Part shown: positions 49,776 through 60,463 of the stretch, piece after piece | How positions within the stretch are numbered: position 1 is the first letter of the stretch | How the letters are laid out: each line of letters opens with the position of its first letter | Assembly (NCBI RefSeq): GCF_000242615.2 | Contig: NZ_KI912268.1 | Location: 2,913,766-2,977,765, forward strand | Direction of reading: 5' to 3' | DNA length: 64,000 nucleotides | Source: Holophaga foetida DSM 6591 | GTDB lineage: Bacteria > Acidobacteriota > Holophagae > Holophagales > Holophagaceae | Notes under the pieces: model-generated | What the model saw: only the letters and a program-made list of their open reading frames with translations | The model's database searches: none | What the model was told of the DNA's origin: nothing | Translations under genes and position numbers: made by a program

Positions 49776-49805
49776 AATGCCGCTCAGCGTTGACTGAGCG
49801 GCATT
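49776..49805 (-). terminator. Terminator of katG
   Basis: A 12-bp perfect stem (AATGCCGCTCAG / CTGAGCGGCATT) with a 6-nt loop, followed on the minus strand by TTTTT including the stem edge, lies 17 bp past the katG stop. It also faces the end of the small Cys protein and can serve both. Confidence 0.8.
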
Positions 49806-49821
49806 ACCCCGGTGGCGAGCA

Positions 49822-52099
<2,278 letters not shown>

Positions 52100-52163
52100 G
52101 TTGAGAAATAGTTGAAGGCAGCCCTCGTGCGGGCTGGACTCCTGATCTGATCTGGGGGATTGG

Positions 52164-52559
52164 CTATGGTTTCAGGCGGCCCCGCAGGACCACCTGGTAC
52201 TCCGTGACCTCGAAGTCCTTCAGTTCCTCATGACCCTGGAGCTGCAGAACATCCCAAGGGATGTCATAGATCTGCCCGGTCGATTCATCGACAAAGTGAT
52301 GGTGAGCTTGAGTCATGGCATCGAAGCGGACAAGCTCGTCCTGGATCCGTTGGGCTTTCAGAATTCCTCTCTCTACCATGAGGTTCAGGGTGTTGTAGAC
52401 CGTGGCCCTGGAAAGGGTGGGGCAGCTGGGCAGCACCTGAGAGAAGACTTCGTCCGCAGTGGGATGGGAATTCGTGCCCAGGACGAATTCAGCCACTGTG
52501 AGCCTCTGCGGGGTTGGTTGAATCCCGCATTGGCGAAGGCGCTCCATCAGGTCCTTCAT
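52164..52559 (-). CDS. Fur-family regulator (PerR-like)
   Basis: 131 aa from the ATG at 52559. The winged helix (about 10-80) contains CGIQPTPQRLTVAEFVLG, SHPTADEVFSQVL and SRATVYNTLNLMVERGIL. The dimer domain has TQAHHHFVDESTGQIYDI with regulatory-metal His residues. No CxxC pairs for the structural zinc are visible. A dyad resembling the Per box lies at 52565-52579, directly upstream, and position beside katG supports a peroxide-sensing role. ATG at 52574 would extend the protein but lies inside the dyad. Could instead be Fur/Mur. Confidence 0.82.
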   Translation of the reverse strand: MKDLMERLRQCGIQPTPQRLTVAEFVLGTNSHPTADEVFSQVLPSCPTLSRATVYNTLNLMVERGILKAQRIQDELVRFDAMTQAHHHFVDESTGQIYDIPWDVLQLQGHEELKDFEVTEYQVVLRGRLKP

Positions 52560-52564
52560 GGCTG

Positions 52565-52595
52565 TTAGATTCATTCTAAAAATAGATGCTGTCAA
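52565..52595 (-). promoter_or_regulatory. TTGACA -35 with Per-box-like dyad at the fur-type gene
   Basis: Minus strand: TTGACA at 52595-52590, then TTAGAATGAATCTAA at 52579-52565. The 15-mer agrees at 12 of 14 fixed positions with TTATAATNATTATAA. The expected -10 falls inside the dyad, so binding would block the promoter. Confidence 0.5.
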
Positions 52596-52607
52596 GGGCT
52601 GAAATCA

Positions 52608-54131
52608 TCATTTCCCCTTCCCGTGAACAACCTCGAAGCCGACCTGCTCGATGGGGAGATCCGAGCGTTCGTCCCACTGGAGCTTGGCGCCCAGGGTCTT
52701 CACGAGATGGAGGAGCCCCTCGCGGACTTCGTGCTGGAGGGCCTCCCGCATTTCGGGGTGGAGCCGGATGCGGAGGGTGGCTCCCTGCAGGCGTTCCCCC
52801 ATGCGGGCGATCTCGCGGTAGACCGACAGGATGGCGGTCTCGGGGCTGAGGCGACGCCCCGAGCCCTCGCAGTGGGGGCAGGCGGTGGTGAGCATCCGTT
52901 CCAAGCTGGGGCCGGTTCGCTTGCGGGTCATCTCCACGAGGCCGAAGTCGCTGATCTCCACGGCGCGGGCGTGGTTCCGGTCCCGGGCCAGCTCCTCCTG
53001 GAGCCGCTTCATGACGGCGGCCCGGTGGGCGGGATCCATCATGTCGATGAAGTCGATGACGATGATGCCCCCCAGGTTGCGCAACCGGAGCTGGCGGATC
53101 ACCTCGGGCACGGCCTCCAGGTTGGCGAGGTAGACCGTCTCCTCCAGATCCTTCTTGCCCATGAACTTGCCGGTGTTCACATCCACGCTCACCAGGGCCT
53201 CGGTCTGGTTGATGACCAGACTGCCGCCGTGCTTGAGGAAGACCTTGGGGTGCCGGGCGGCCTCGATCTCCTTCTCGATGGCGAAGGCATCGAAGATGGG
53301 CAGATCCGAGGTGAAGAACTTGATCCGTTCCGCCCACTCGGGGTGGAGCTTCTTCACGAACTCGACCACCTCCAGGTAGGTGTCTTCCCGGTCCACCCAG
53401 AAGCTGGAGACCTCCTCCCGGAAGAGGTCCCGGAGCACCTTCTGGAGCAGGCCCATGTCCCGCCATACCAGGCTGGGGGCCGGGGCACCCTGGGAACGGC
53501 GCTGCACCTCCGCCCAGAGTTCCCGAAGGTAGGTGATATCCCCGATCAGATCCTCATCCTTCTCCCCGATGGCGGCGGTGCGGACGATGAATCCCTCACC
53601 CGGCTGGGCGTGGCTCTTGATGAGTTGGCGCAGGCGATCCCGTTCCTCGGGGACCGTGATCTTCCGGGAGATGCCCACGTGCTCGATCCCAGGCATGAGC
53701 ACCAGGTACCGCCCTGGGAAGCTGAGGTGCCGGGAGAGGCGGGGCCCCTTGCTGCCGATGGGATCCTTCACGATCTGCACCAGGGTGTCCTCTCCCTCCT
53801 TGAGGGGGGGGAGGTTGATGGGCAGAGTCGAAAGCTCCAGGGCCGTCTCCGGCTCCTCTTCCTCCTCCTCCTCGGGGCTCTCCTCAGCGCCGAGGCGGTG
53901 GATCTCCGGTTCATCCAGATAGAGGAAGCCATCCTTGGGCCCCCCCAGGGCCACGAAGGCGCTCTGCATCCCCTGGAGGAGCTTGGCCACCCGGCCCTTG
54001 TAGATATCCCCCACTTGGCTGATCTGGGATGAACGTTCAATAAATAGTTCGCAGAGCTGCCCGTTCTCAAGCAGTGCAATGCGAGTCTCCAACGGGGTCG
54101 AATTGACCACCAGGGACCTGCGGACATCCAT
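52608..54131 (-). CDS. rng: Ribonuclease G/E
   Basis: 507 aa, RNase G size. N-terminal S1 domain (about 38-120, GDIYKGRVAKLLQGMQSAFVALGGPKDGFLYLDE), with an acidic insertion (EEEEEEEPETA) inside. RNase H-like and DNase I-like parts follow: SVDVNTGKFMGKKDLEETVYLANLEA and IIVIDFIDM carry the catalytic Asp residues. The Zn-link is ACPHCEGSGR. It processes rRNA and decays mRNA. No long RNase E scaffold tail. Confidence 0.93.
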   Translation of the reverse strand: MDVRRSLVVNSTPLETRIALLENGQLCELFIERSSQISQVGDIYKGRVAKLLQGMQSAFVALGGPKDGFLYLDEPEIHRLGAEESPEEEEEEEPETALELSTLPINLPPLKEGEDTLVQIVKDPIGSKGPRLSRHLSFPGRYLVLMPGIEHVGISRKITVPEERDRLRQLIKSHAQPGEGFIVRTAAIGEKDEDLIGDITYLRELWAEVQRRSQGAPAPSLVWRDMGLLQKVLRDLFREEVSSFWVDREDTYLEVVEFVKKLHPEWAERIKFFTSDLPIFDAFAIEKEIEAARHPKVFLKHGGSLVINQTEALVSVDVNTGKFMGKKDLEETVYLANLEAVPEVIRQLRLRNLGGIIVIDFIDMMDPAHRAAVMKRLQEELARDRNHARAVEISDFGLVEMTRKRTGPSLERMLTTACPHCEGSGRRLSPETAILSVYREIARMGERLQGATLRIRLHPEMREALQHEVREGLLHLVKTLGAKLQWDERSDLPIEQVGFEVVHGKGK

Positions 54132-54250
54132 GGCTATAACCTCTTTAGAATCCGGCGGGTCCCGGCTCGGGATACCCCCACTGCCAAACCGGGCATACCA
54201 GACCGGATGGCTCTCTTTTCTACCAAGTTCCCCGGAAAAGGGGAAGAGGG

Positions 54251-54646
54251 TCAGGCAAAGGCGTTGGCCACTGCGGGAGTCCGCTCTTGGGATTCCTTGG
54301 AGGTGATGCGGTTCTGGGCATCAACGAAGACGACCTTGGGCAGGCGGCCCTGGGCCTCTTCTTCGGACATCCAGCCGTAGGCCGCCAGGATGACCAGGTC
54401 CCCGGCGTCCACCAAATGGGCAGCGGCACCGTTGATGCCCACCTCGCCGGAGCCCGGGATGCCGGGGATGACGTAGGTCGAAAGGCGCGAACCATTGGTC
54501 ACGTCGTAGATGTCGATCTTCTCGTTCTCGAGGAAACCGGCAGCTTCGATCAGCAAAGGATCCAGGGTGATGGATCCAACGTAATCCAGGCTTGCTCTTG
54601 TGACTGTGGCGCGGTGAATCTTACCAAGCAGGAAGTGGCGTAGCAT
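54251..54646 (-). CDS. panD: Aspartate 1-decarboxylase (pyruvoyl enzyme)
   Basis: 131 aa from the ATG at 54646. [29 protein letters not shown] holds the self-cleavage site Gly24-Ser25; Lys9 and Tyr22 are in their places. [16 protein letters not shown] and [21 protein letters not shown] complete the fold. It makes beta-alanine for the PanC enzyme encoded at 29221-30102. Unlinked from panBC by 24 kb. Confidence 0.95.
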   Translation of the reverse strand: MLRHFLLGKIHRATVTRASLDYVGSITLDPLLIEAAGFLENEKIDIYDVTNGSRLSTYVIPGIPGSGEVGINGAAAHLVDAGDLVILAAYGWMSEEEAQGRLPKVVFVDAQNRITSKESQERTPAVANAFA

Positions 54647-54750
54647 GGGTGCTCCTGGTCCAGGCTTTTGTGGCGACCCGACGTCCCTGCGGGTCAAGTC
54701 CCGGCCGTAGGAGACATGATGACGCCTTGAGGCTTGCAAGTCCAGGGGGG

Positions 54751-55296
54751 TCAGTCGGCCTTGACTGGGAAGGGCTTGAACCCTTTGGCTTTGACTGCTT
54801 TTGCCGTGGCGTCCGCCGCCTCCTTGGACGTGGTCTTGGCGAGGCGCACCTTGAGCTGCTTCTTGTCCTTCACGATGACGGTGGCGTACCCGGCGGCCTT
54901 GGCCTTGGCTGCCACTCGGGCGGCCTCGGCGGCATCGGTGGTGGAAACCAGCTGGAGGGTCCACTTGCTCGGGGGCTCGACCTCTGGCTTGGGTTCCGGT
55001 TTCGGAGGAGTCGCGACGGCAGGAGTTGGGACGGTGGCTGGGGCTTCAGGCTTGGGGACGGGCTTCTCGGCCGGGACATTGGCCTCGAAGGGCTTGAGCT
55101 GTTCCGACAGAGGGGCGGGGAGCTCTGCGAGGTCTTCCCCGGAGGCCCGGGCATTCGTGCGGCGCAGGGAGGCGCTCTGCTTGCCCACCTGCACGCCCAG
55201 CACGTAGACCAGGGTAAGGAGGCCGACGCCCATGGCCGTCACCAGCAGCAGTCCCTGGCGGCTGATCGTGAGGGTCTGGGAGTCTCGCTCGAGCAT
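54751..55296 (-). CDS. SPOR-domain membrane protein
   Basis: 181 aa. One N-terminal membrane helix (about 15-37, [21 protein letters not shown]), a Pro/Lys/Glu-rich periplasmic linker (about 75-108) and a C-terminal SPOR domain ([44 protein letters not shown]) that binds denuded glycan at division sites. It lacks a strong aromatic in the first SPOR strand. Stand-alone, divergent from nuoA. Confidence 0.85.
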   Translation of the reverse strand: MLERDSQTLTISRQGLLLVTAMGVGLLTLVYVLGVQVGKQSASLRRTNARASGEDLAELPAPLSEQLKPFEANVPAEKPVPKPEAPATVPTPAVATPPKPEPKPEVEPPSKWTLQLVSTTDAAEAARVAAKAKAAGYATVIVKDKKQLKVRLAKTTSKEAADATAKAVKAKGFKPFPVKAD

Positions 55297-55360
55297 TAGG
55301 CGATGATAGCCTCACTTACAGAGAATCAGGAGGCGGTATGATCCATCCAGGTGGAGCCCC

Positions 55361-55744
55361 ATGAGCCAATCCGTACATCCATTCCTGCCTGTGCTGGTGC
55401 TGTTTCTCGCCGCCCTGGTTGTGGGGGCGGCCATTCTCGTGATTTCCGGGAAGATCCTGCCGGCCTTCCTCAAGCCCAATCACCCGCGGCCTGAGAAGCT
55501 GACGCCCTATGAGTGCGGCGTTCCCCCCCTCCAGGAGGGGGCCCGCCATCGCTACGGCATCCAGTTCTACCTCGTGGCCATGCTCTTCATCCTGTTCGAC
55601 GTGGAAGCGGCCTTCCTCCTGCCCTGGGCAGTCCAGTACAAGGGCCACCTCGGGACCTTCTGGCCCATGCTGAGCTTCTTCGGCACCCTGCTGGTGGGCT
55701 ACATCTATGTCTGGGGCCGAGGCGCCCTGGAATGGGAGTGCTGA
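55361..55744 (+). CDS. nuoA: NADH-quinone oxidoreductase subunit A
   Basis: 127 aa with three membrane helices. [46 protein letters not shown] is the NuoA/ND3 loop carrying the conserved Cys and acidic residues. Membrane-arm subunit of complex I. Start with GGAG upstream. First of four nuo genes in tandem; promoter lies in the 64 bp shared with the SPOR gene. Confidence 0.94.
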   Translation: MSQSVHPFLPVLVLFLAALVVGAAILVISGKILPAFLKPNHPRPEKLTPYECGVPPLQEGARHRYGIQFYLVAMLFILFDVEAAFLLPWAVQYKGHLGTFWPMLSFFGTLLVGYIYVWGRGALEWEC

Positions 55745-55745
55745 G

Positions 55746-56351
55746 ATGGCCGAGACCCTCCTCAACGATGCGGTGATGACCACCCGGTTGGATGCGGTGC
55801 TCAACTGGGGACGCAAGAACAGCCTCTGGCCGCTGCCCTTCGGCACCGCCTGCTGCGCCATCGAGTTCATGAGCATGATGGCCTCCAAGTACGACTTCAG
55901 CCGCTTCGGGGCCGAGGCGCTGCGCTTCAGTCCCCGCCAGTCGGACCTCCTCCTGGTCCTGGGGACCATCACCAACAAGCAGGCGCCTGTGCTGAGGCAG
56001 ATCTACGCCCAGATGGCCGAGCCCAAATGGGTCATCTCCGTGGGGGCCTGTGCCAGCTCCGGGGGCGTCTACCGCACCTATGCCACCCTCCAGGGCATTG
56101 ATCGGATCATCCCGGTGGATGTCTACGTGCCGGGCTGCCCGCCCCGGCCCGAGACCATCATCCTGGGGGCCATGAAGCTCCAGGAGAAGATCGAGAAGGA
56201 GTCCTTCCGGGATCGCAAGGAGCACCTCGAGGCCTTCTACCAGTCCTGGGATCGCCAACAGGAAAGGCAGGCCCAGGGGTGTACGGAGTTCCAGGCGGTG
56301 CGGGACATGCTTCTGGAGGCCGGGGAAGCCGGCGAGCAGCGGATCTGGTAG
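55746..56351 (+). CDS. nuoB: NADH-quinone oxidoreductase subunit B
   Basis: 201 aa. All four ligands of cluster N2 are visible: [11 protein letters not shown] (adjacent pair), [12 protein letters not shown] and [11 protein letters not shown]. The tail beyond about residue 150 is longer than E. coli's and charged ([18 protein letters not shown]). One base after nuoA. Peripheral arm near the quinone site. Confidence 0.95.
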   Translation: MAETLLNDAVMTTRLDAVLNWGRKNSLWPLPFGTACCAIEFMSMMASKYDFSRFGAEALRFSPRQSDLLLVLGTITNKQAPVLRQIYAQMAEPKWVISVGACASSGGVYRTYATLQGIDRIIPVDVYVPGCPPRPETIILGAMKLQEKIEKESFRDRKEHLEAFYQSWDRQQERQAQGCTEFQAVRDMLLEAGEAGEQRIW

Positions 56352-56359
56352 GGGGCGGC

Positions 56360-56857
56360 ATGATCATCGAGCGAATGGAATCGGCAATGCCCGGTGCGGT
56401 GCTGGACCACCACGCCTTCCGGGGGGATCGCACCGTCGTGGTGCTTGCGGGGCGGCTGCCCGAGGTTGCGGCCCTTCTCTTCGAGGAGGGCTTCCAGCAG
56501 CTCATGGATGTGACCGCCGTGGACTGGTACGAACGGGAGCCCCGCTTTGATGTGGTCTATCACTTCCTGAACCTGGTGACCCAGGAGCGTATCCGTCTCA
56601 AGGCTCAGGTGCGGGAGGGCGAGGCCTTGCCCAGCCTCAGTGTCCGCTTCCGCTCCGCCGAGTGGTCCGAACGGGAGGTCTTCGATATGTTCGGCATTCC
56701 GTTCACCGGGCACCCCAACCTGGAGCGGCTTCTCATGTGGAAGGACTTCCCTGGCCACCCCCTGCGCAAGGACTTCCCCATGGATGGCGGCGATGCCTTC
56801 TGCACCGGGGATACCGGCACCTCCTATGCGGGCCGGGCCTGCACGCTGAACCTCTGA
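56360..56857 (+). CDS. nuoC: NADH-quinone oxidoreductase subunit C
   Basis: 165 aa, a stand-alone NuoC (30-kDa) subunit rather than the NuoCD fusion. The signature is SAEWSEREVFDMFGIPFTGHPNLERLLMWKDFPGHPLRKDFP. Eight bases after nuoB with GGGGG(C)GG upstream. Confidence 0.93.
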   Translation: MIIERMESAMPGAVLDHHAFRGDRTVVVLAGRLPEVAALLFEEGFQQLMDVTAVDWYEREPRFDVVYHFLNLVTQERIRLKAQVREGEALPSLSVRFRSAEWSEREVFDMFGIPFTGHPNLERLLMWKDFPGHPLRKDFPMDGGDAFCTGDTGTSYAGRACTLNL

Positions 56858-56864
56858 GGCGCCC

Positions 56865-58070
56865 ATGGAACGCACCGCCCCCACCCTCGAACGCCTCGAT
56901 GATCACAGGATGATCGTCAACCTGGGGCCCTCCCACCCCAGTACCCACGGCACCCTGCGCATCGTCCTGGAGCTGGAGGGCGAGTACGTCCTCAGCGCCA
57001 CTCCCGAGATCGGCTACCTGCACCGGGGGGTGGAGAAGCTGGGGGAGAGCCTCAGCTATGCCCAGTTTGTGCCCCTGACGGATCGCCTGAACTACTGTTC
57101 TTCCCTGATGAACAACGTGGGCTATGCCCAGGCCGTGGAGAAGCTGCTGGATCTGAAGATCCCCCCGCGGGCCGAGCTGATCCGGGTCCTGGTGTCCGAA
57201 CTGGCCCGCATCGGGGACCACATCGTCTGCGTGGGCATCAACGCCGTGGATATCGGCGCCTATACCGCCTTCCTCTACCTCTTCAAGGAGCGGGAGACCC
57301 TCTACGATCTCTTCGAGATGGCGGCGGGTCAGCGGATGCACACCAGCTTCACCCGCATCGGGGGGCTCTTCCGGGACCTGCCGGAGCCCTTCCTGCCCCT
57401 CCTGGACCAGTTCCTGGAGAGCATGCCCCGGAGCATCGACGAGATGGAGCGGCTCCTGACCCGCAACCCCATCTGGGTGGATCGCACCAAGGGGGTCGGG
57501 AGGATCAGCGCCGAGCAGGCCATCGGCTGGGGCTATACCGGCCCCTGTCTGCGGTCCGCCGGGGTGGCCCAGGACCTTCGCAAGGCCCAGCCTTACCTGG
57601 GCTACGAGACCTTCGACTTCGACATCCCCATCGGCACCTGCGGCGACGTCTACGATCGCTACCTGGTGCGCACCGAGGAAATGCGCCAGAGCCTTCGGAT
57701 CGTCGAGCAGTGTGCCCGGCGTCTCCGGGAGGTCAGCGGCCCCATCATCGTGGACGACTACAAGGTGGCCCTCCCCCCCAAGGAGAAGGTCTACACCCGC
57801 ATGGAGAGCCTCATCCACCACTTCAAGCTGGTGATGCACGGCATCGACATGCCCGTGGGCGAGGTCTACAGCGCCACCGAGGCGGCTAACGGCGAACTGG
57901 GCTTCTACCTCGTCTCCGATGGCGCCAAGAGCCCCTACCGGATCCACGTCCGCCCCCCCTGCTTCCCCATCTTCAGCAGCCTCAACGAGCAGGTGAAGGG
58001 ACGGCTGATCGCCGACGTCATCGCGATCCTGGGTTCCATGAACGTCATTGCAGGTGAACTCGACCGCTGA
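56865..58070 (+). CDS. nuoD: NADH-quinone oxidoreductase subunit D
   Basis: 401 aa. Typical 49-kDa subunit: NLGPSHPSTHGTLRIVLELEGE near residue 24, IGYLHRGVEKLGE, YCSSLMNNVGYAQAVE, SGPIIVDDYKV and the C-terminal IADVIAILGSMNVIAGELDR. It lines the quinone pocket. No nuoE or later subunit follows. Instead, the last 64 bases of the gene and 71 bases beyond (58007-58141) reappear at 58162-58386, the second copy being split by a 92-nt insert. Confidence 0.95.
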   Translation: MERTAPTLERLDDHRMIVNLGPSHPSTHGTLRIVLELEGEYVLSATPEIGYLHRGVEKLGESLSYAQFVPLTDRLNYCSSLMNNVGYAQAVEKLLDLKIPPRAELIRVLVSELARIGDHIVCVGINAVDIGAYTAFLYLFKERETLYDLFEMAAGQRMHTSFTRIGGLFRDLPEPFLPLLDQFLESMPRSIDEMERLLTRNPIWVDRTKGVGRISAEQAIGWGYTGPCLRSAGVAQDLRKAQPYLGYETFDFDIPIGTCGDVYDRYLVRTEEMRQSLRIVEQCARRLREVSGPIIVDDYKVALPPKEKVYTRMESLIHHFKLVMHGIDMPVGEVYSATEAANGELGFYLVSDGAKSPYRIHVRPPCFPIFSSLNEQVKGRLIADVIAILGSMNVIAGELDR

Positions 58071-58386
58071 GGTCGTCGCCCGGGCGGCGATCAGCCTCCC
58101 GGCTATCGCAGGCTCCCCCGGAGCCTGCTCCCGCTTCGCCTGCGGCTCGGCGGAGCCGGGAGATCGCCGACGTCATCGCGATCCTGGGTTCCATGGTCAC
58201 CCGACACGGCTTTGCCGTGGAGGGGGACGACGGATGGTCCGCAGGGCCATCCGCCCGGAGGGCGCGGCTCGCGTAGAGCCGCGTCAGCGTCATTGCGGGT
58301 GAACTCGACCGCTGAGGTCGTCGCCCGGGCGGCGATCAGCCTCCCGGCTATCGCAGGCTCCCCCGGAGCCTGCTCCCGCTTCGCCT
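58007..58386 (+). repeat. Tandem duplication of the nuoD tail and 3' flank, second copy with insert
   Basis: Copy A: 58007-58141. Copy B: 58162-58195 (34 of 34 identical to 58007-58040) plus 58288-58386 (98 of 99 identical to 58043-58141). Between the two parts of copy B lies a 92-nt insert (58196-58287) in place of two A bases. Each copy contains the hairpin GCAGGCTCC-CCC-GGAGCCTGC. The duplicated fragment keeps the stop context of nuoD (GAACTCGACCGCTGA). Confidence 0.85.
58196..58287. mobile_element. 92-nt hairpin-rich insert in the duplicated nuoD tail
   Basis: Three hairpins in series: CACGGC-TTT-GCCGTG (58205-58219), GGATGG-N9-CCATCC, and GCGGCTC-GCGTA-GAGCCGC. No ORF of note. It looks like a small REP-type palindromic unit; mobility is inferred only from its presence in one of two otherwise near-identical copies. 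Confidence 0.5.
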
Positions 58387-58524
58387 TCTGGCTCCGCTGC
58401 GCCGCAGGCGCAGGGGAGCCAGGACAACTGCACCAGGCAACGACACTGCCCTGAACCGTCCCCCGGAGACCAATCTGAGGGAGAGCCCTTTCGGGCTCCG
58501 TGGGGCCGTGGGTTGCCCGGTGCT

Positions 58525-58558
58525 GGTGGATTCGTCTCCGGCCAGAGCCGAATCCACC
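58525..58558 (+). terminator. Hairpin ending the nuo region
   Basis: A 10-bp perfect stem (GGTGGATTCG / CGAATCCACC) with a 14-nt loop, no T-run. It marks the boundary before the AT-rich importer promoter. Confidence 0.5.
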
Positions 58559-58621
58559 GCGCCGACGATAGCACGATGTTGAATTATGTGTCACGCTGTT
58601 TGCTAAATAGAACTTGCTTTC

Positions 58622-58641
58622 ATTTACCCGGGGGCGTAAAT
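58622..58641 (+). promoter_or_regulatory. ATTTAC-N8-GTAAAT dyad upstream of the metal importer
   Basis: Perfect 6-bp inverted repeat with an 8-bp GC-rich spacer, 66-85 bp upstream of the binding-protein gene, in an AT-rich region. Position fits an operator for a metal-responsive repressor; identity unknown. Confidence 0.4.
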
Positions 58642-58706
58642 AGAAATGAGTTCCTTTTGATCCAATGGTTGCACTAGGAGCTGTTAAAAATCCTCTGGGA
58701 GGGGTC

Positions 58707-59621
58707 ATGAGAAAGGCTATGCAGATCTGCGCGCTCTTCCTGCTCGCGGTCCTTGCCGCATGCGATCAGCGTCGCCCGGCAGCTGGGAGTGGCCGCAAGA
58801 CCATCGTGGCGACCTATTCGGTGCTTGGTTCGGTTGCCAAGGAGCTTGCCGGGGACGAATTTGAGGTCAGGACACTCATCCCCAATGGCATGGATATCCA
58901 CGAATGGGAGCCCTCGGCCAGGGACATCGAGGCCCTGACCAGGGCGGATCTGATTGTCGAGAATGGACTTGAGCTGGAAGGGGGCCTGGGGAAGGCTCTG
59001 GATCAGGCGAGGAAGGCCGGGGTCAGGTTCTTCACTGCCAGCGATCACGTCACGGTCCGGGTGGTCGGGGTCGGCGAAGGGATTCCCACGGGGGATCCAG
59101 ATCAGGCTCCCGGTGCCCGGGATCCCCATCTCTGGACGGACCCCCTGGCCATGAAGGCCGTGGCCGGGGCCCTGGCTGGGGATATCAGAAAGCATTTCGG
59201 GAAGGATCTCAGCGCGCGGAACGAGGAGCTGGGGAAGGGCCTGGATGCCCTGGATGCCGAAATCCGGCAGAAGGTGGAACGGCTTCCGGTGGGGCGTCGG
59301 AAACTGGTGACCGGCCATGAGTCCCTGGGCTATTTCGCCCAGCGCTACGGCTTCACGCTCGTGGGGGCCGTCATCCCCGGTCTGAGCACCGAGGGGGCGG
59401 GTTCCGCGGCCACGATGGCGCACCTCAAGAAGCTCATCCGGGAAAAGGATGTCAAGGTCATCTTCACCGAAGTGGGGACTTCCCCTCGCACCGTGGAGGC
59501 CCTGGCGAGGGAAACCCAGGTCCGGGCCGTGCCCCTCGCGACGCACACCCTGCCTGGGGATGGTTCCTACCGGAGCTTCGAGCGTGAACTCGCCGCTACG
59601 ATCCTCAAGGAGCTCCAATGA
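58707..59621 (+). CDS. Metal ABC transporter substrate-binding lipoprotein (ZnuA/TroA family)
   Basis: 304 aa from the ATG behind GGGAGGGG. Lipobox LAAC near residue 19. TroA features are IVATYSVLGSVAKELAGDE, LIPNGMDIHEWEPSARDIE (first metal His), ARDPHLWTDPLAM (second His), LVTGHESLGYFAQRYGF (third His) and FTEVGTSP / THTLPGDGS. It lacks the His/Asp-rich loop typical of ZnuA, so zinc, manganese or another divalent metal are all possible. First of three coupled genes. Confidence 0.88.
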   Translation: MRKAMQICALFLLAVLAACDQRRPAAGSGRKTIVATYSVLGSVAKELAGDEFEVRTLIPNGMDIHEWEPSARDIEALTRADLIVENGLELEGGLGKALDQARKAGVRFFTASDHVTVRVVGVGEGIPTGDPDQAPGARDPHLWTDPLAMKAVAGALAGDIRKHFGKDLSARNEELGKGLDALDAEIRQKVERLPVGRRKLVTGHESLGYFAQRYGFTLVGAVIPGLSTEGAGSAATMAHLKKLIREKDVKVIFTEVGTSPRTVEALARETQVRAVPLATHTLPGDGSYRSFERELAATILKELQ

Positions 59622-60463
59622 TCGATAGCCTCATCCAGCCCTTCACGGCCAATGCCTTCATGGCGAATGCCCTGATCGCTGGGGTGCTGGTCTCCATCGC
59701 GTGCGGCATCGTGGGCACCTTCACGGTGCTCCGGGGCCTTGCCTTCATGGGGGATGCCCTGGGGCATGGGGTCCTGCCGGGGGTCGCTATCGCCCTGCTC
59801 CTGGGCCTGCCGGGCATGCTGGGCGCCGCAGCGGGAGCCCTGGCGATGATCCTTGGCATCGGCTTCATCACCCGCCGCTCCAGCCTCTCGTCGGACACCG
59901 CCACGGGGCTGCTCTTCGTGGGGATGCTCGCCCTGGGTGTGGTCATCGTGTCGCGTTCCCACGCCTTTTCCGGGGATCTCATGCGGATCCTCTTCGGCGA
60001 GATCCTGGGCATCCATGTCCGGGAAATCGTCACCCAGTTGGTGGCCACGGTGGTGATCGCCATTGCCGCGGCAGTCTGCTACCGGCCCTTCCTCCTGCTC
60101 TGCTTCAGCCCCGAGCAGGCCCAGGTCTCTGGCTTCTCGCCCCGCCTCTACCACACCATCATGCTCATCCTGATCGGAACCACGGTGGTGGTCTCCTTCC
60201 GGACGGTGGGGACCCTGCTGGTCTTCGGCATCCTGCTCGCCCCAGCAGCCTCGGCCTCCCTCTTCTCCCGCAAGATCGGCACGATGATCGTTTCCGCCTC
60301 GCTGATCGGCTCCATCTCGGTCTACATCGGCCTCCTCGTCAGCTACCACGGCGATATCGCCGCCGGGGCATCCATCACGCTCACCGCGACGCTGATCTTC
60401 TTCGTCATGCTCGCCGGGAAGCATCTGTTCCAGACCCTGGCCCCCGGAAGGGAGAAGGCATGA
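59618..60463 (+). CDS. Metal ABC transporter permease (ZnuB/MntB family)
   Basis: 281 aa with eight or nine membrane helices. TVLRGLAFMGDALGHGVLPGVAIALLLGLPG is the ABC-3 family motif, and GTLLVFGILLAPAASASL is conserved near the end. ATGA overlap with both neighbours. Confidence 0.92.
   Translation: MIDSLIQPFTANAFMANALIAGVLVSIACGIVGTFTVLRGLAFMGDALGHGVLPGVAIALLLGLPGMLGAAAGALAMILGIGFITRRSSLSSDTATGLLFVGMLALGVVIVSRSHAFSGDLMRILFGEILGIHVREIVTQLVATVVIAIAAAVCYRPFLLLCFSPEQAQVSGFSPRLYHTIMLILIGTTVVVSFRTVGTLLVFGILLAPAASASLFSRKIGTMIVSASLIGSISVYIGLLVSYHGDIAAGASITLTATLIFFVMLAGKHLFQTLAPGREKA

Larger units (their letters stand above)
58387..58706 (+). other. Gene-free stretch after the duplication and promoter region of the metal importer
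   Basis: 58387-58560 is GC-rich and holds hairpins, including GAGCCC-TTTC-GGGCTC (58493-58508) and the 10-bp stem at 58525-58534/58549-58558. From about 58560 the base composition becomes AT-rich, as expected for a promoter. No coding signal was seen in either part. Confidence 0.55.

Noticed and set aside
58162..58386. Second partial nuoD gene
   Set aside because: Only the last codons and the 3' flank are duplicated, and the copy is split by an insert; it has no start and no upstream coding part.
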